Shown: piece after piece, positions 35,195 to 43,390 of the stretch
Numbering within the stretch: the first letter of the stretch is position 1
How the letters are laid out: each line of letters begins with the position of its first letter
From: UBA4416 sp020846025
Lineage (GTDB): Bacteria > Bacteroidota > Bacteroidia > B-17B0 > Aurantibacillaceae
Length of the DNA: 64,000 bases
Assembly: GCA_963169295.1 (NCBI GenBank)
Contig: CAUJDD010000031.1
Location: 1 to 64,000 of the forward strand
Reading direction: 5' to 3'
Notes under the pieces: generated by a model
What the model saw: the letters and a program-made list of their open reading frames with translations, nothing else
Told to the model about the DNA's origin: nothing
Databases searched by the model: none
Program-made: the position numbers and the translations under genes

Positions 35195-37291
35195 TTATTT
35201 AATAACAATTAATTTTTTAGTAAGTTTTTGATTTTTTAAAATCATCCTTACATAATAATTACCTGTTGGCAAATGCTCAATACTTAAAGGGTGTTTTACA
35301 TTGCCTGCTGAATAAAATTGTGATTCAATAGAGATTAATTCACCTAGTGTATTATAAATCTCAAAGCTAATAAGTTCATCTGTTTGAAGTGTAAATTGCA
35401 CAAAACAAGCGTTTGAGGTTGGATTTGGATATAATTTAGTCCCAACATTATGGAGCGTATATTCACTTAACCCAACCATTGTTTCAGGTTTTGATGTTAA
35501 TTTAACTTCAGCGCAATTTAAAATTGTTTTATCAGTAATATTTGTCCCATACTCGCTTAATGTTCCTATCAAGTATATATTATCGGCATTATATCTAAAC
35601 TCACCCATACTAGCTATAGGTAATGTGTAAGTATAACTGAGTGTGTAGGTTTGCCCAATCGTAGAACCCGATACAGGAATACCAGCTGTTGCGCCATAAG
35701 TAGTGGACAACATTGTGTCAATTACATATTGATGTTTATAAGAAGCAGCACTCATAATATATTCATCGCTACCGCTATCATAATTACCATATTGATAATA
35801 AACAGATGCAGGAATATTATAAAATGCATTGTACTGATTCCAGCCATTATCACTACTATCAGCCATTGGTCCATAAACGTTATTTTCTTTAACGTATAAG
35901 TTTAGAAGGTAATTTCCTTTTACATCCGCATAAAATGTTGTAGAAACTGTGGCATTTATTTGGCGTGTAATGGTATCGTAAGTAATATTGGTAAGTGTTA
36001 CTGTTGCAGGAACTTTCATAGCAAATCGTTGGGCAATTAAAGTACTTGCTTCTGTTGAAGAAATTAAAGCTTTATATTGACTTGGAAAATAATATCTATC
36101 TATGAGTGTTTGGTTATAATCAGCGCTAAAATCGGTGATAAGCGCAGAGCTTGAAAAGGAAGACATGTTGTCTTGTTGATGATGCGCTGCAATAATAACA
36201 TTTGAATCGGTTGAAGCAATATTTTTTAATTTTAAATAGGTGTCCGGCGACCAAGCATCTCTAGCTCCTATTACTGGTTCTACTAAAATGTTTTTTACTG
36301 GAGTTGAGGTTGCAAGTGTTATGTTTCCAGTAATAGTATCGTTCGTATGGTTTTGATCTGCTTGAGCATTGATATTTCCTGTCCATATTTTAAAATCGTT
36401 ATATGCTGCTGTTGATGAATTAAATGGCATGGAAAAAGTAAGTACTCTACTCTCTAGATAATTTAAAGCTGGTGATAAAATTTTAGTTTCAGTAATAATC
36501 GTACCATTATTCAATTGATAATTAATGTCTAGATTGCTTATTGGAGTATAAGCATTATTCTTAAAGGTAGCTGTTATGACATTATTAGTATTAATAGTTG
36601 AATACTTATAGATGTGGTGGGCAACTGCCGAAGCATCATAAGCATTCGTTATGTTTTCTATTTTAATATCATCTAACCATAGTTGGTATTTATTTGATGA
36701 CATATTTTTAAAGGCAATGCGAATTGATTGACCTGCAAAAGCGCCAAGCGATAAGCCGTGTTTTTGCCAAGTGGATGGTTCAGTTAAGGTACTAAATATT
36801 AAAACCTGAAAATCATTCACAGTTGGGGTAGAACTTGTAACGGTACTTACATACACCTCATAGCCATCAGCATTTGCTGTATCAGGCGAAACAGATTCCC
36901 AAGTTAAAACGGTATTTGCCGCAATATTTGAAATAGTAGGAGTAATTAACCAAGCAGCTGCATTACCTATAGGATTAAGCCACGATGTAGAAACGGCAAA
37001 TGTATCTGTTTGATTAGCCTCTTGATAAGCCAGCCAAGCTTTTTGTTTTTGGCCATTAGCATGAAAAGGGTAGTTTCCACTGGTAGTATCAGCAATTAAA
37101 TTTCCATCATTAATAGTAAACATTGTAGAAGGCACATCATTATAGCCGAAGGTTTTTGTGGCACCGTTTACAGAATAAGTAGCTGTATTTAAGCTTAAGC
37201 CATTAAACGATTCGGAATATAAAATCTGAGCTTTGGAGAATGGAATTAAACTAAAAAATAGAATTGAGATATATAAAAAGATGAATTTCAT
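35195..37291 (-). CDS. Omp28-like T9SS type A secreted protein with choice-of-anchor J domain
   Basis: A 698-residue exported protein with signal peptide (1-22, SLIPFSKAQ). The first ~210 residues (SESFNGLSL, AWLITPTISN, YQLWLDDIKIENI) form a choice-of-anchor J/MAM-like domain. An Omp28-related region follows (KNILVEPVIGARDAWSP, about 325-600). The C-terminus is a T9SS type A domain (LYPNPTSNACFVQF, LPTGNYYVRM, KKLIVIK). Omp28 relatives usually carry CxxC in the position that here reads ARDAWSP, so a redox role is unlikely. ATG 37291 is preferred over 37333 because it gives the signal peptide and follows the promoter box at 37321. Confidence 0.8.
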   Translation of the reverse strand: MKFIFLYISILFFSLIPFSKAQILYSESFNGLSLNTATYSVNGATKTFGYNDVPSTMFTINDGNLIADTTSGNYPFHANGQKQKAWLAYQEANQTDTFAVSTSWLNPIGNAAAWLITPTISNIAANTVLTWESVSPDTANADGYEVYVSTVTSSTPTVNDFQVLIFSTLTEPSTWQKHGLSLGAFAGQSIRIAFKNMSSNKYQLWLDDIKIENITNAYDASAVAHHIYKYSTINTNNVITATFKNNAYTPISNLDINYQLNNGTIITETKILSPALNYLESRVLTFSMPFNSSTAAYNDFKIWTGNINAQADQNHTNDTITGNITLATSTPVKNILVEPVIGARDAWSPDTYLKLKNIASTDSNVIIAAHHQQDNMSSFSSSALITDFSADYNQTLIDRYYFPSQYKALISSTEASTLIAQRFAMKVPATVTLTNITYDTITRQINATVSTTFYADVKGNYLLNLYVKENNVYGPMADSSDNGWNQYNAFYNIPASVYYQYGNYDSGSDEYIMSAASYKHQYVIDTMLSTTYGATAGIPVSGSTIGQTYTLSYTYTLPIASMGEFRYNADNIYLIGTLSEYGTNITDKTILNCAEVKLTSKPETMVGLSEYTLHNVGTKLYPNPTSNACFVQFTLQTDELISFEIYNTLGELISIESQFYSAGNVKHPLSIEHLPTGNYYVRMILKNQKLTKKLIVIK

Positions 37292-37320
37292 TATATTATG
37301 TTGGCATTTTTGTCGAATTA

Positions 37321-37328
37321 CAAAAATA
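37321..37328 (-). promoter_or_regulatory. Bacteroidota -7 box TATTTTTG
   Basis: Minus-strand TATTTTTG, 30 bases before the ATG at 37291. The longer frame starting at 37333 would begin upstream of it. Confidence 0.5.
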
Positions 37329-37375
37329 ACCATTTTCGGTAAACCACCGTTGATTTAATATTATTTGGCACAAAT

Positions 37376-37411
37376 AAAAAAAGCCCGTGCATCCTAAGAC
37401 ACACGGACTTT
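37376..37411 (-). terminator. Intrinsic terminator of the small lipoprotein gene
   Basis: On the minus strand AAAGTCCGTG pairs with CACGGGCTTT, followed by a T-run, 20 bases after the stop of the 78-residue lipoprotein. Confidence 0.85.
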
Positions 37412-37430
37412 CCTAACTAAACACAAATTC

Positions 37431-37667
37431 TTAGTGAGCTTCAGTTGCAGCAGGTGCAGCAGCAGCAGCTGAATCAGGAGTAGCTGTTGAATCAGGAGCA
37501 GCTTCAGTCATAGCGCTTTCTAAACTAGCGTTTAAAGCAGCAGTGATAGAGTCAGCAGTTCTTTTAGCTTGTTCTTCGATTTTAGCTTTTTCTTCAGCAG
37601 AAGGACCACAAGAAACTACAGTTGAAGCAACTAATGCAACAGCGATAATAGCGAATACTTTTTTCAT
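37431..37667 (-). CDS. Small Ala-rich lipoprotein
   Basis: A 78-residue protein with a clear lipoprotein signal (VASTVVSC, Cys20). A helical charged stretch (AEEKAKIEEQAKR) and a low-complexity tail rich in Ala, Thr, Pro and Ser (ATPDSAAAAAPAA) follow. No known domain. Its own terminator and isolated position suggest a single, possibly highly expressed gene, like small abundant outer-membrane lipoproteins in Bacteroidota. Function unknown. Confidence 0.75.
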   Translation of the reverse strand: MKKVFAIIAVALVASTVVSCGPSAEEKAKIEEQAKRTADSITAALNASLESAMTEAAPDSTATPDSAAAAAPAATEAH

Positions 37668-37796
37668 TTTTTTAGATTTTAATGTTGTTTGTTTAAGTTA
37701 TTTGAACATTTATACCTACACTTTAAAATAGTAACCCAAAAAAATAGAGATATAATACTAATATTTTGTAACTATTTGATAATCAGTATAATAATT

Positions 37797-38369
37797 TTAT
37801 TTATTAATAAAATCACTTACAATTTTTTCTGCTTTTACTAAAGCATCTTCTAATATTTCGTTTAATATAAACACATCGAATAAATCGGCTGTTTTAAGTT
37901 CTTTTTCGGCCTTTTCTACTCTGCGAGCTATGCTTTCGGGACTATCAGTACTTCTTGAATTTAAACGTTCTTCTAAAATTTTAATACTTGGTGGCATCAC
38001 AAAAACAGCTAAGGCCTTATCTCCAAATTGTTTTTTTAAATTTAAACCACCTTCCACATCTATATCAAAAATAACATGTTTACCTTTTGCCCAAATTCTA
38101 TCCACTTCACTTTTTAAAGTGCCATAATGAACACCCGCATATACTTCTTCCCATTCTAAGAATTCATTTGCCGAAATTTTTGATTTGAACTCTTCGGTAG
38201 TTAAATAATAATAATCTTTCCCATTTTCTTCTTGCCCACGTTTTTCGCGACTTGTGGCAGATATAGAAAATTCTAAATTATTAGAAAAAACCTTAAGCAG
38301 GTGTTTGACTATGGTTGTTTTACCTGAACCAGATGGAGCTGAAAATATAATGAGTTTGCCATTTGCCAT
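37797..38369 (-). CDS. gmk: Guanylate kinase
   Basis: A 190-residue enzyme converting GMP to GDP with ATP. It has P-loop APSGSGKTT, the SATSREKRGQEENGKDYYYLT GMP-binding region, and the DVEGGLNLKKQFG and RVEKAEKEL segments. The frame is open two codons further up, but that TTG lies inside the TATCTTTG promoter box, so ATG 38369 is the start. uvrC lies 18 bases upstream on the same strand. Confidence 0.95.
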   Translation of the reverse strand: MANGKLIIFSAPSGSGKTTIVKHLLKVFSNNLEFSISATSREKRGQEENGKDYYYLTTEEFKSKISANEFLEWEEVYAGVHYGTLKSEVDRIWAKGKHVIFDIDVEGGLNLKKQFGDKALAVFVMPPSIKILEERLNSRSTDSPESIARRVEKAEKELKTADLFDVFILNEILEDALVKAEKIVSDFINK

Positions 38370-38372
38370 GGG

Positions 38373-38380
38373 CAAAGATA
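38373..38380 (-). promoter_or_regulatory. gmk promoter, TATCTTTG
   Basis: Minus-strand TATCTTTG followed by CCC and then ATG. The box ends 4 bases before the start codon, so the mRNA should be leaderless. Confidence 0.65.
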
Positions 38381-38387
38381 CGAGTTT

Positions 38388-40196
38388 TTAAGTATTTTCT
38401 TGATTTTTAAAAAAATCATATATCAATTTTGCTTTAGCATTCCCAACTAATACGCTTAATTCAGCTAGGGTTGCTTCTTTTATTTGTTTCACCGATTTAA
38501 GTTCGGTGAGTAGTTTTTGGGCGGTTTTATTGCTCACACCTTTTATCTCCGAAAGTTCGGTTTTAAATGTTTCTCTGCTTCGTTTATTACGATGGTGTGT
38601 AATTCCAAAACGGTGCGCTTCATCGCGAATGTGTTGTATAACTTTAAGTGTTTCTGAGCGCTTATCTAAATACAAGGGTATGGAATCGTTAGGAAAATAA
38701 ATCTCCTCTAATCTTTTGGCAATGCCTATTACAGTTACTTTACCCATTAAGTTAAGTTTTCGTAAACTATTTATGGCAGCACCTAATTGTCCTTTTCCTC
38801 CATCTATAACAATAAGTTGAGGTAACGGTAGATTTTCTTCTAACACTCTGGAGTATCGTCTATAAATTACTTCCTCCATCGTAGCAAAATCATCAGGCCC
38901 TGTTACTGTTTTTACATTAAAATGACGGTATTCTTTTTTGGCCGGTTTACCATCTATAAAAACTGGCATTGCACTTACTGCAAATTCTCCCTGAAAATTA
39001 GAATTATCAAAACCTTCTATTCGCCTTGGTTCTTCTTTCATGCGCAAATCTTTCATCATTTGTTGCATCACTCTATCTACATGTCTTTCAGGATCAATAA
39101 TGGCTAATTGTTTTTCTTTTTCTTTTTTAAATGCTTCGGCATTTTTATAACTTAAATCGAGGAGGTGCTTTTTGTCACCTATTTTTGGTATCAAATATTT
39201 AGCTTGCTCAAATTCAAATTCGGGTTTAAAAGGCACTAATATTTCTTTGCTTTTAGAATGGTAGCGAGTTCTAATTTCATGAATGGCAAACACAAGAACT
39301 TCTTCGTCGGATTCATCTAACTTCTTTTTAAACTCCAAGGTTTGTGCTTGAATGATGGTTCCATTCATTACCTTTAAAAAATTTATGTATGCAGTTTTAT
39401 CGTCGCTTATTATCGTAAACACATCAATATCTGTAATTGACGGATGTACTATAGTTGATTTACTTTGATATTTTTCAAGCAATTCTATTTTTTTCTTTAT
39501 ACTATTTGCTTGTTCAAACTCTAATTTTTCTGCGCAATGCAACATTAGTTTTTTTAAATCTCGAATAGCAAAATTAATATCGCCTTTTATAATTTCTCTA
39601 ATATGAGTTATACTTTCATCGTAATCAGCTTGTGTTTGGTTGCCTACACAAGGCGCTTTACACTTTCCAATTTGATACTCTAAACAAGTTTTAAATTTAC
39701 CTGCATCAATATATTCTTGCTTTAAATCAAGTGTGCAATTTCGCAAAGGATATAACTGTTTTATTAAATCTAATAAAATATGCATAGTTGTAACAGAAGG
39801 AAAAGGACCATAATATTCTTTGTCTTCTTTTTTGAGTTGCCTGGTATAAAACACTCTAGGAAAACGCTCATTTTTGATAACAATCCAAGGGTAAGTTTTA
39901 TCATCGCGCAACATAATATTGTAGCGTGGCGTAAGACTTTTTATTAAGTTGTTTTCTAAAAGCAAAGCGTCCATTTCGGTATCAACCTTTATGGTTTTTA
40001 TATCCGCTATTTTCTTTACCATTAACCTCAATCGCGCATTATCATGTTCTTTGGTAAAGTATGAACTAACTCGTTTTTTTAAATTTTTAGCCTTCCCAAC
40101 ATATAGTAAGTTCTGGTCGGTATCATAAAAACGATATACACCTGGTGATTCGGGTAATGTTTTTATGATGGCTTGTATATGATTGGTGATAGACAT
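38388..40196 (-). CDS. uvrC: UvrABC excinuclease subunit C
   Basis: A 602-residue nucleotide-excision-repair endonuclease. In order: GIY-YIG domain (GVYRFYDTDQNLLYVGKAKNL, about 18-38), UVR domain (EKLEFEQANSIKKKIELLEK, about 205-225), the UvrC C-terminal nuclease domain (EGFDNSNFQGE, VIDGGKGQLGAA, RDEAHRFGITHHR), and helix-hairpin-helix motifs at the end. ATG 40196 is chosen: it gives the normal N-terminus (MSITNHIQ), while the longer frame from 40241 starts upstream of the TATCTTTG promoter box. Confidence 0.95.
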   Translation of the reverse strand: MSITNHIQAIIKTLPESPGVYRFYDTDQNLLYVGKAKNLKKRVSSYFTKEHDNARLRLMVKKIADIKTIKVDTEMDALLLENNLIKSLTPRYNIMLRDDKTYPWIVIKNERFPRVFYTRQLKKEDKEYYGPFPSVTTMHILLDLIKQLYPLRNCTLDLKQEYIDAGKFKTCLEYQIGKCKAPCVGNQTQADYDESITHIREIIKGDINFAIRDLKKLMLHCAEKLEFEQANSIKKKIELLEKYQSKSTIVHPSITDIDVFTIISDDKTAYINFLKVMNGTIIQAQTLEFKKKLDESDEEVLVFAIHEIRTRYHSKSKEILVPFKPEFEFEQAKYLIPKIGDKKHLLDLSYKNAEAFKKEKEKQLAIIDPERHVDRVMQQMMKDLRMKEEPRRIEGFDNSNFQGEFAVSAMPVFIDGKPAKKEYRHFNVKTVTGPDDFATMEEVIYRRYSRVLEENLPLPQLIVIDGGKGQLGAAINSLRKLNLMGKVTVIGIAKRLEEIYFPNDSIPLYLDKRSETLKVIQHIRDEAHRFGITHHRNKRSRETFKTELSEIKGVSNKTAQKLLTELKSVKQIKEATLAELSVLVGNAKAKLIYDFFKNQENT

Positions 40197-40201
40197 TAAA
40201 G

Positions 40202-40209
40202 CAAAGATA
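40202..40209 (-). promoter_or_regulatory. uvrC promoter, TATCTTTG
   Basis: Minus-strand TATCTTTG ends 6 bases before the uvrC ATG. Confidence 0.6.
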
Positions 40210-40272
40210 AAATTTTGTTGTGTAAATATTGCTTTACGCATTAAAAAGCATAAGAGCTAACAAAACTTTAAT

Positions 40273-40280
40273 TAGATTTG
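40273..40280 (+). promoter_or_regulatory. Bacteroidota -7 box TAGATTTG
   Basis: Exact TAnnTTTG match overlapping the only standard start codon (TTG 40278) of the following glycosyltransferase gene. Confidence 0.5.
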
Positions 40281-41249
40281 TATATCATTGAAAATAAAAA
40301 CATATTTATTGCAGCTTTAGATTGGGGGCTTGGCCATGCAACTAGGTGTGTGCCTTTAATTCAAAAATTGGCTAAGCACAATAATATCATCATTGGTGTT
40401 ACACCAACAACACAACCTGTTTTTGAGGAGCATTTCCCGCAAATTAAAAAAGTAATTATTGAACCATATAATATTTGTTATTCTAAATTATTACCACTTA
40501 GTTTAAAATTAGCATTAGATAGTACGCGTATTTTAAAAGTCATTAAGCGCGAACGCCAACAGTTAGCATCTTATGTTAAACAATACAAGATTGATGTTGT
40601 GATAAGCGATAATCGTTTTGGTTTATGGAATAAGTATACGCATAACATATACATTACTCACCAACTTCAAATTAAAGCTGGTGTTTTTTCAAAAATAGCC
40701 ACTATGATTCATCGTCGCTATATGTTACCATTTCAAGAGATATGGGTGCCAGATTACGAAGACGATTATCTATCTTTGGCTGGAGAGTTGTCTCGTAATA
40801 AAAACAAATTGCAAGTAAAATACATTGAACCTTTAAGTCGCTTGGAGTTGGTAACCGAAACTATTGAAGACCAAATTGATTTTCTATACTTATTATCGGG
40901 ACCTGAACCACTAAGAACTCAACTTGAAGAACAATTTCTGAAGGTAGCAAACCTATCTACTAAAAATATCGTTATTGTAAGAGGCACCAAAATACCTATA
41001 ACTTCCTCTATTAGTACGAATATAAAGTATTACGACATGCCTAATTCGGCCACGCTTTCTAAATTAATTTGTGCTGCACAACATATTATTTGTCGTAGTG
41101 GCTATAGCACTTTAATGGATTTGCATCACTTACAGAAAAAACAAATCACCTTAATTCCTACACCACATCAGTCTGAGCAAATTTACCTCGCTAAATATTG
41201 GGCATCGAAATTTGGAGTTAAAACGTTAAAAAATATAATTGAACTGTAA
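40278..41249 (+). CDS. MurG-like glycosyltransferase
   Basis: A protein of up to 323 residues with a GT-B/MurG-like look: N-terminal IAALDWGLGHATRCVPLI (glycine/His loop), the middle DVVISDNRFGLW, and a C-terminal donor-site pattern HIICRSGYSTLMDL followed by LIPTPHQSEQIYLA. It probably transfers a sugar from a nucleotide sugar; acceptor unknown. The start is in doubt. TTG 40278 overlaps the promoter box, and the next in-frame codons at the expected distance are ATC 40284 and ATT 40287, which would be non-standard starts. It is divergent from uvrC. Confidence 0.78.
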   Translation: MYIIENKNIFIAALDWGLGHATRCVPLIQKLAKHNNIIIGVTPTTQPVFEEHFPQIKKVIIEPYNICYSKLLPLSLKLALDSTRILKVIKRERQQLASYVKQYKIDVVISDNRFGLWNKYTHNIYITHQLQIKAGVFSKIATMIHRRYMLPFQEIWVPDYEDDYLSLAGELSRNKNKLQVKYIEPLSRLELVTETIEDQIDFLYLLSGPEPLRTQLEEQFLKVANLSTKNIVIVRGTKIPITSSISTNIKYYDMPNSATLSKLICAAQHIICRSGYSTLMDLHHLQKKQITLIPTPHQSEQIYLAKYWASKFGVKTLKNIIEL

Positions 41250-41312
41250 TAACTCATAGAACATAATATAGCGCGCAATGTCAAACTAATTATTATAATC
41301 TTATTTGCAAAG

Positions 41313-43310
41313 CTAAACTCTTGGATATTCAATCCTTACATGATATATATTCATCAAGCGTTTCTTGAATATTTTTTTGATCTCCTTAATATCTCTAAAC
41401 GTTATATCTGAATTGATAAATTGATTTTCGTCAATTTGATAATTGATAATTCTATCCACTAATTCATCGATACTCACTGCATCATATTTTTTTAAACTAC
41501 GTGATGATGCTTCTACGCCATCAGCCATCATAAGTATAGCGGTTTCTTTACTATATGGAATTGGTCCTGGGTATCTAAATAAATCTTCGTTTATTTTTTC
41601 ACCCTCATGTTCTTTTTTATAGTTATGTAAAAAATAACGAGTTAATGTTGTGCCATGATGGGTTCTGATAAAATCAATAATCACTTCAGGCAACTTATTT
41701 GCTTTAGCAATCTCAATACCTTCTATAACATGACTAATAATGATTTGTGCACTCTCCTCGGGTTGTAAATCTTCGTGTGGACTAATTTCTCCTACTTGAT
41801 TTTCGGTAAAAAAACGTGGATGGTTCATTTTTCCTATATCGTGATACATTGCACCTGTTCTTACTAACAAAGGATTTCCACCTATTTTATAGCAAGCTTC
41901 TTCGGCAAGGTTGGCCACTTGAAGAGAGTGTTGGAATGTACCTGGCACTTTTTGTGATAACTGTCGAAGTAAAGGAGAATTAAGATCGCATAATTCTAAA
42001 AGAGTAAAATCAGACACAAAACCAAATAACTTTTCTGAGATTAAGATTAACGGAAACGCAAATAACACACAGGAACTACTAATTAAGAAATTAATATAGT
42101 TTTGTTTTACATAAATAGCTGAAGTGGTATTATTTACTAAGTTATAGGCTATAAAAGCTAATATGTAAAATATAAAAGTAAGTAATGCAGAAGTAAAAAG
42201 CTTAGAACGTTTCCCCATGTCTGCAACGCTAAATATAGTGCTTATTCCTGCTATGAGTTGAATAAAAATAAATTCAAATTTATCTTCTGTATAAAAGGCA
42301 GTTATCAATACAATATTTAAGAATGTAAATAAGGATGTTCTACTATCAAAGAATACCCTAATTAAAATGGGTAATAAACAAAAAGGTACTGCATAAATAT
42401 AATTCTCGCGATAAGTAGCTACAAGGCTAGTAGCTACTATTACCATCATAATATTCATAAAGATAAATGTTACCTGTGTGTTTTGACTAAAGATGGGCTT
42501 TCTAAAAAATGCTAAAAATAGCATCATGATTCCCATTACAATTGTACAAACTAAGAATTGGCCTGCAATAATTAAAGTTTGTGAACGTTGATTGCTTAAT
42601 TCCTGTATAGCGTCTTGATAGCTAGTTATTGTTTGTAATTGTTCTTCGCTTACTATGTCGTTTTTATGAACTATAACATCGCCTTTATTTAACTTGGTTT
42701 TAAAAATATATTTTGCTTCGGTCTTTTCTTCGTGTAATTCCGCTGATAAAAGTTCATCGTAAACCACATTAGCCTGAATTAATGTATAGACTGAATCTAC
42801 TAATTCTTGTCTAGGAATAATATTCGTTAATAAAGACTTAATATGGAGTTGATTTATAAATTGAGAACTAGTGGTTGAAGTAACTTCATTATCTATTACA
42901 ACATACATTGTAGAATTTTGAGTTGAAAGATTTGAACTTGGAATATATACGCCTATTTGGTAAATACTGTCTAAGAATTGTTTGAGTTTTTGTACTTGTT
43001 GAGAATTAAAATGTTGCTTTAATGTATTGATAATGGTTTCCGAATTTCCATCTGTTTTTCTGTAATAAGCTTCGCTAAGTTTATTAGATTGTGCCTCTTG
43101 ATTAAGTTCTTGTTCAGATTTTTTCACAACAAAATCAATAGTTGATACTAAATCTTCGTAAAGCCATACATCACCGGTTTGAATTTTATAATGAACTATA
43201 ATTTCATCTTTAGGTAATAAGTAGGTGCATAAAATTACACTAAAGGCGAATACCATACCTTTATACCATAAAGCATGTTTATCGCGTATTTTTGATAATA
43301 AAGAGTTCAT
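41313..43310 (-). CDS. 7TM-HD (PgpH-like) membrane phosphohydrolase
   Basis: A 665-residue inner-membrane protein with the 7TMR-HD layout. It has one N-terminal helix, an extracytoplasmic 7TMR-HDED domain (about 45-230), seven membrane helices (about 240-435), and a cytoplasmic HD domain (PGTFQHSLQVANLAEEA, HDIG at 490-493, HHGTTLTRYFLHNY). The closest characterised relative is the cyclic-di-AMP phosphodiesterase PgpH, so turnover of a cyclic dinucleotide is likely; the substrate is not proven here. It stands alone between a glycosyltransferase gene and T9SS cargo genes. Confidence 0.9.
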   Translation of the reverse strand: MNSLLSKIRDKHALWYKGMVFAFSVILCTYLLPKDEIIVHYKIQTGDVWLYEDLVSTIDFVVKKSEQELNQEAQSNKLSEAYYRKTDGNSETIINTLKQHFNSQQVQKLKQFLDSIYQIGVYIPSSNLSTQNSTMYVVIDNEVTSTTSSQFINQLHIKSLLTNIIPRQELVDSVYTLIQANVVYDELLSAELHEEKTEAKYIFKTKLNKGDVIVHKNDIVSEEQLQTITSYQDAIQELSNQRSQTLIIAGQFLVCTIVMGIMMLFLAFFRKPIFSQNTQVTFIFMNIMMVIVATSLVATYRENYIYAVPFCLLPILIRVFFDSRTSLFTFLNIVLITAFYTEDKFEFIFIQLIAGISTIFSVADMGKRSKLFTSALLTFIFYILAFIAYNLVNNTTSAIYVKQNYINFLISSSCVLFAFPLILISEKLFGFVSDFTLLELCDLNSPLLRQLSQKVPGTFQHSLQVANLAEEACYKIGGNPLLVRTGAMYHDIGKMNHPRFFTENQVGEISPHEDLQPEESAQIIISHVIEGIEIAKANKLPEVIIDFIRTHHGTTLTRYFLHNYKKEHEGEKINEDLFRYPGPIPYSKETAILMMADGVEASSRSLKKYDAVSIDELVDRIINYQIDENQFINSDITFRDIKEIKKIFKKRLMNIYHVRIEYPRV

Positions 43311-43390
43311 GTTATAACAAAAAAAAGAAAAAATATGCCTAAAAAATTATTTCATAATTTGTATTATGAACAAATGACTATTAATAGGTA

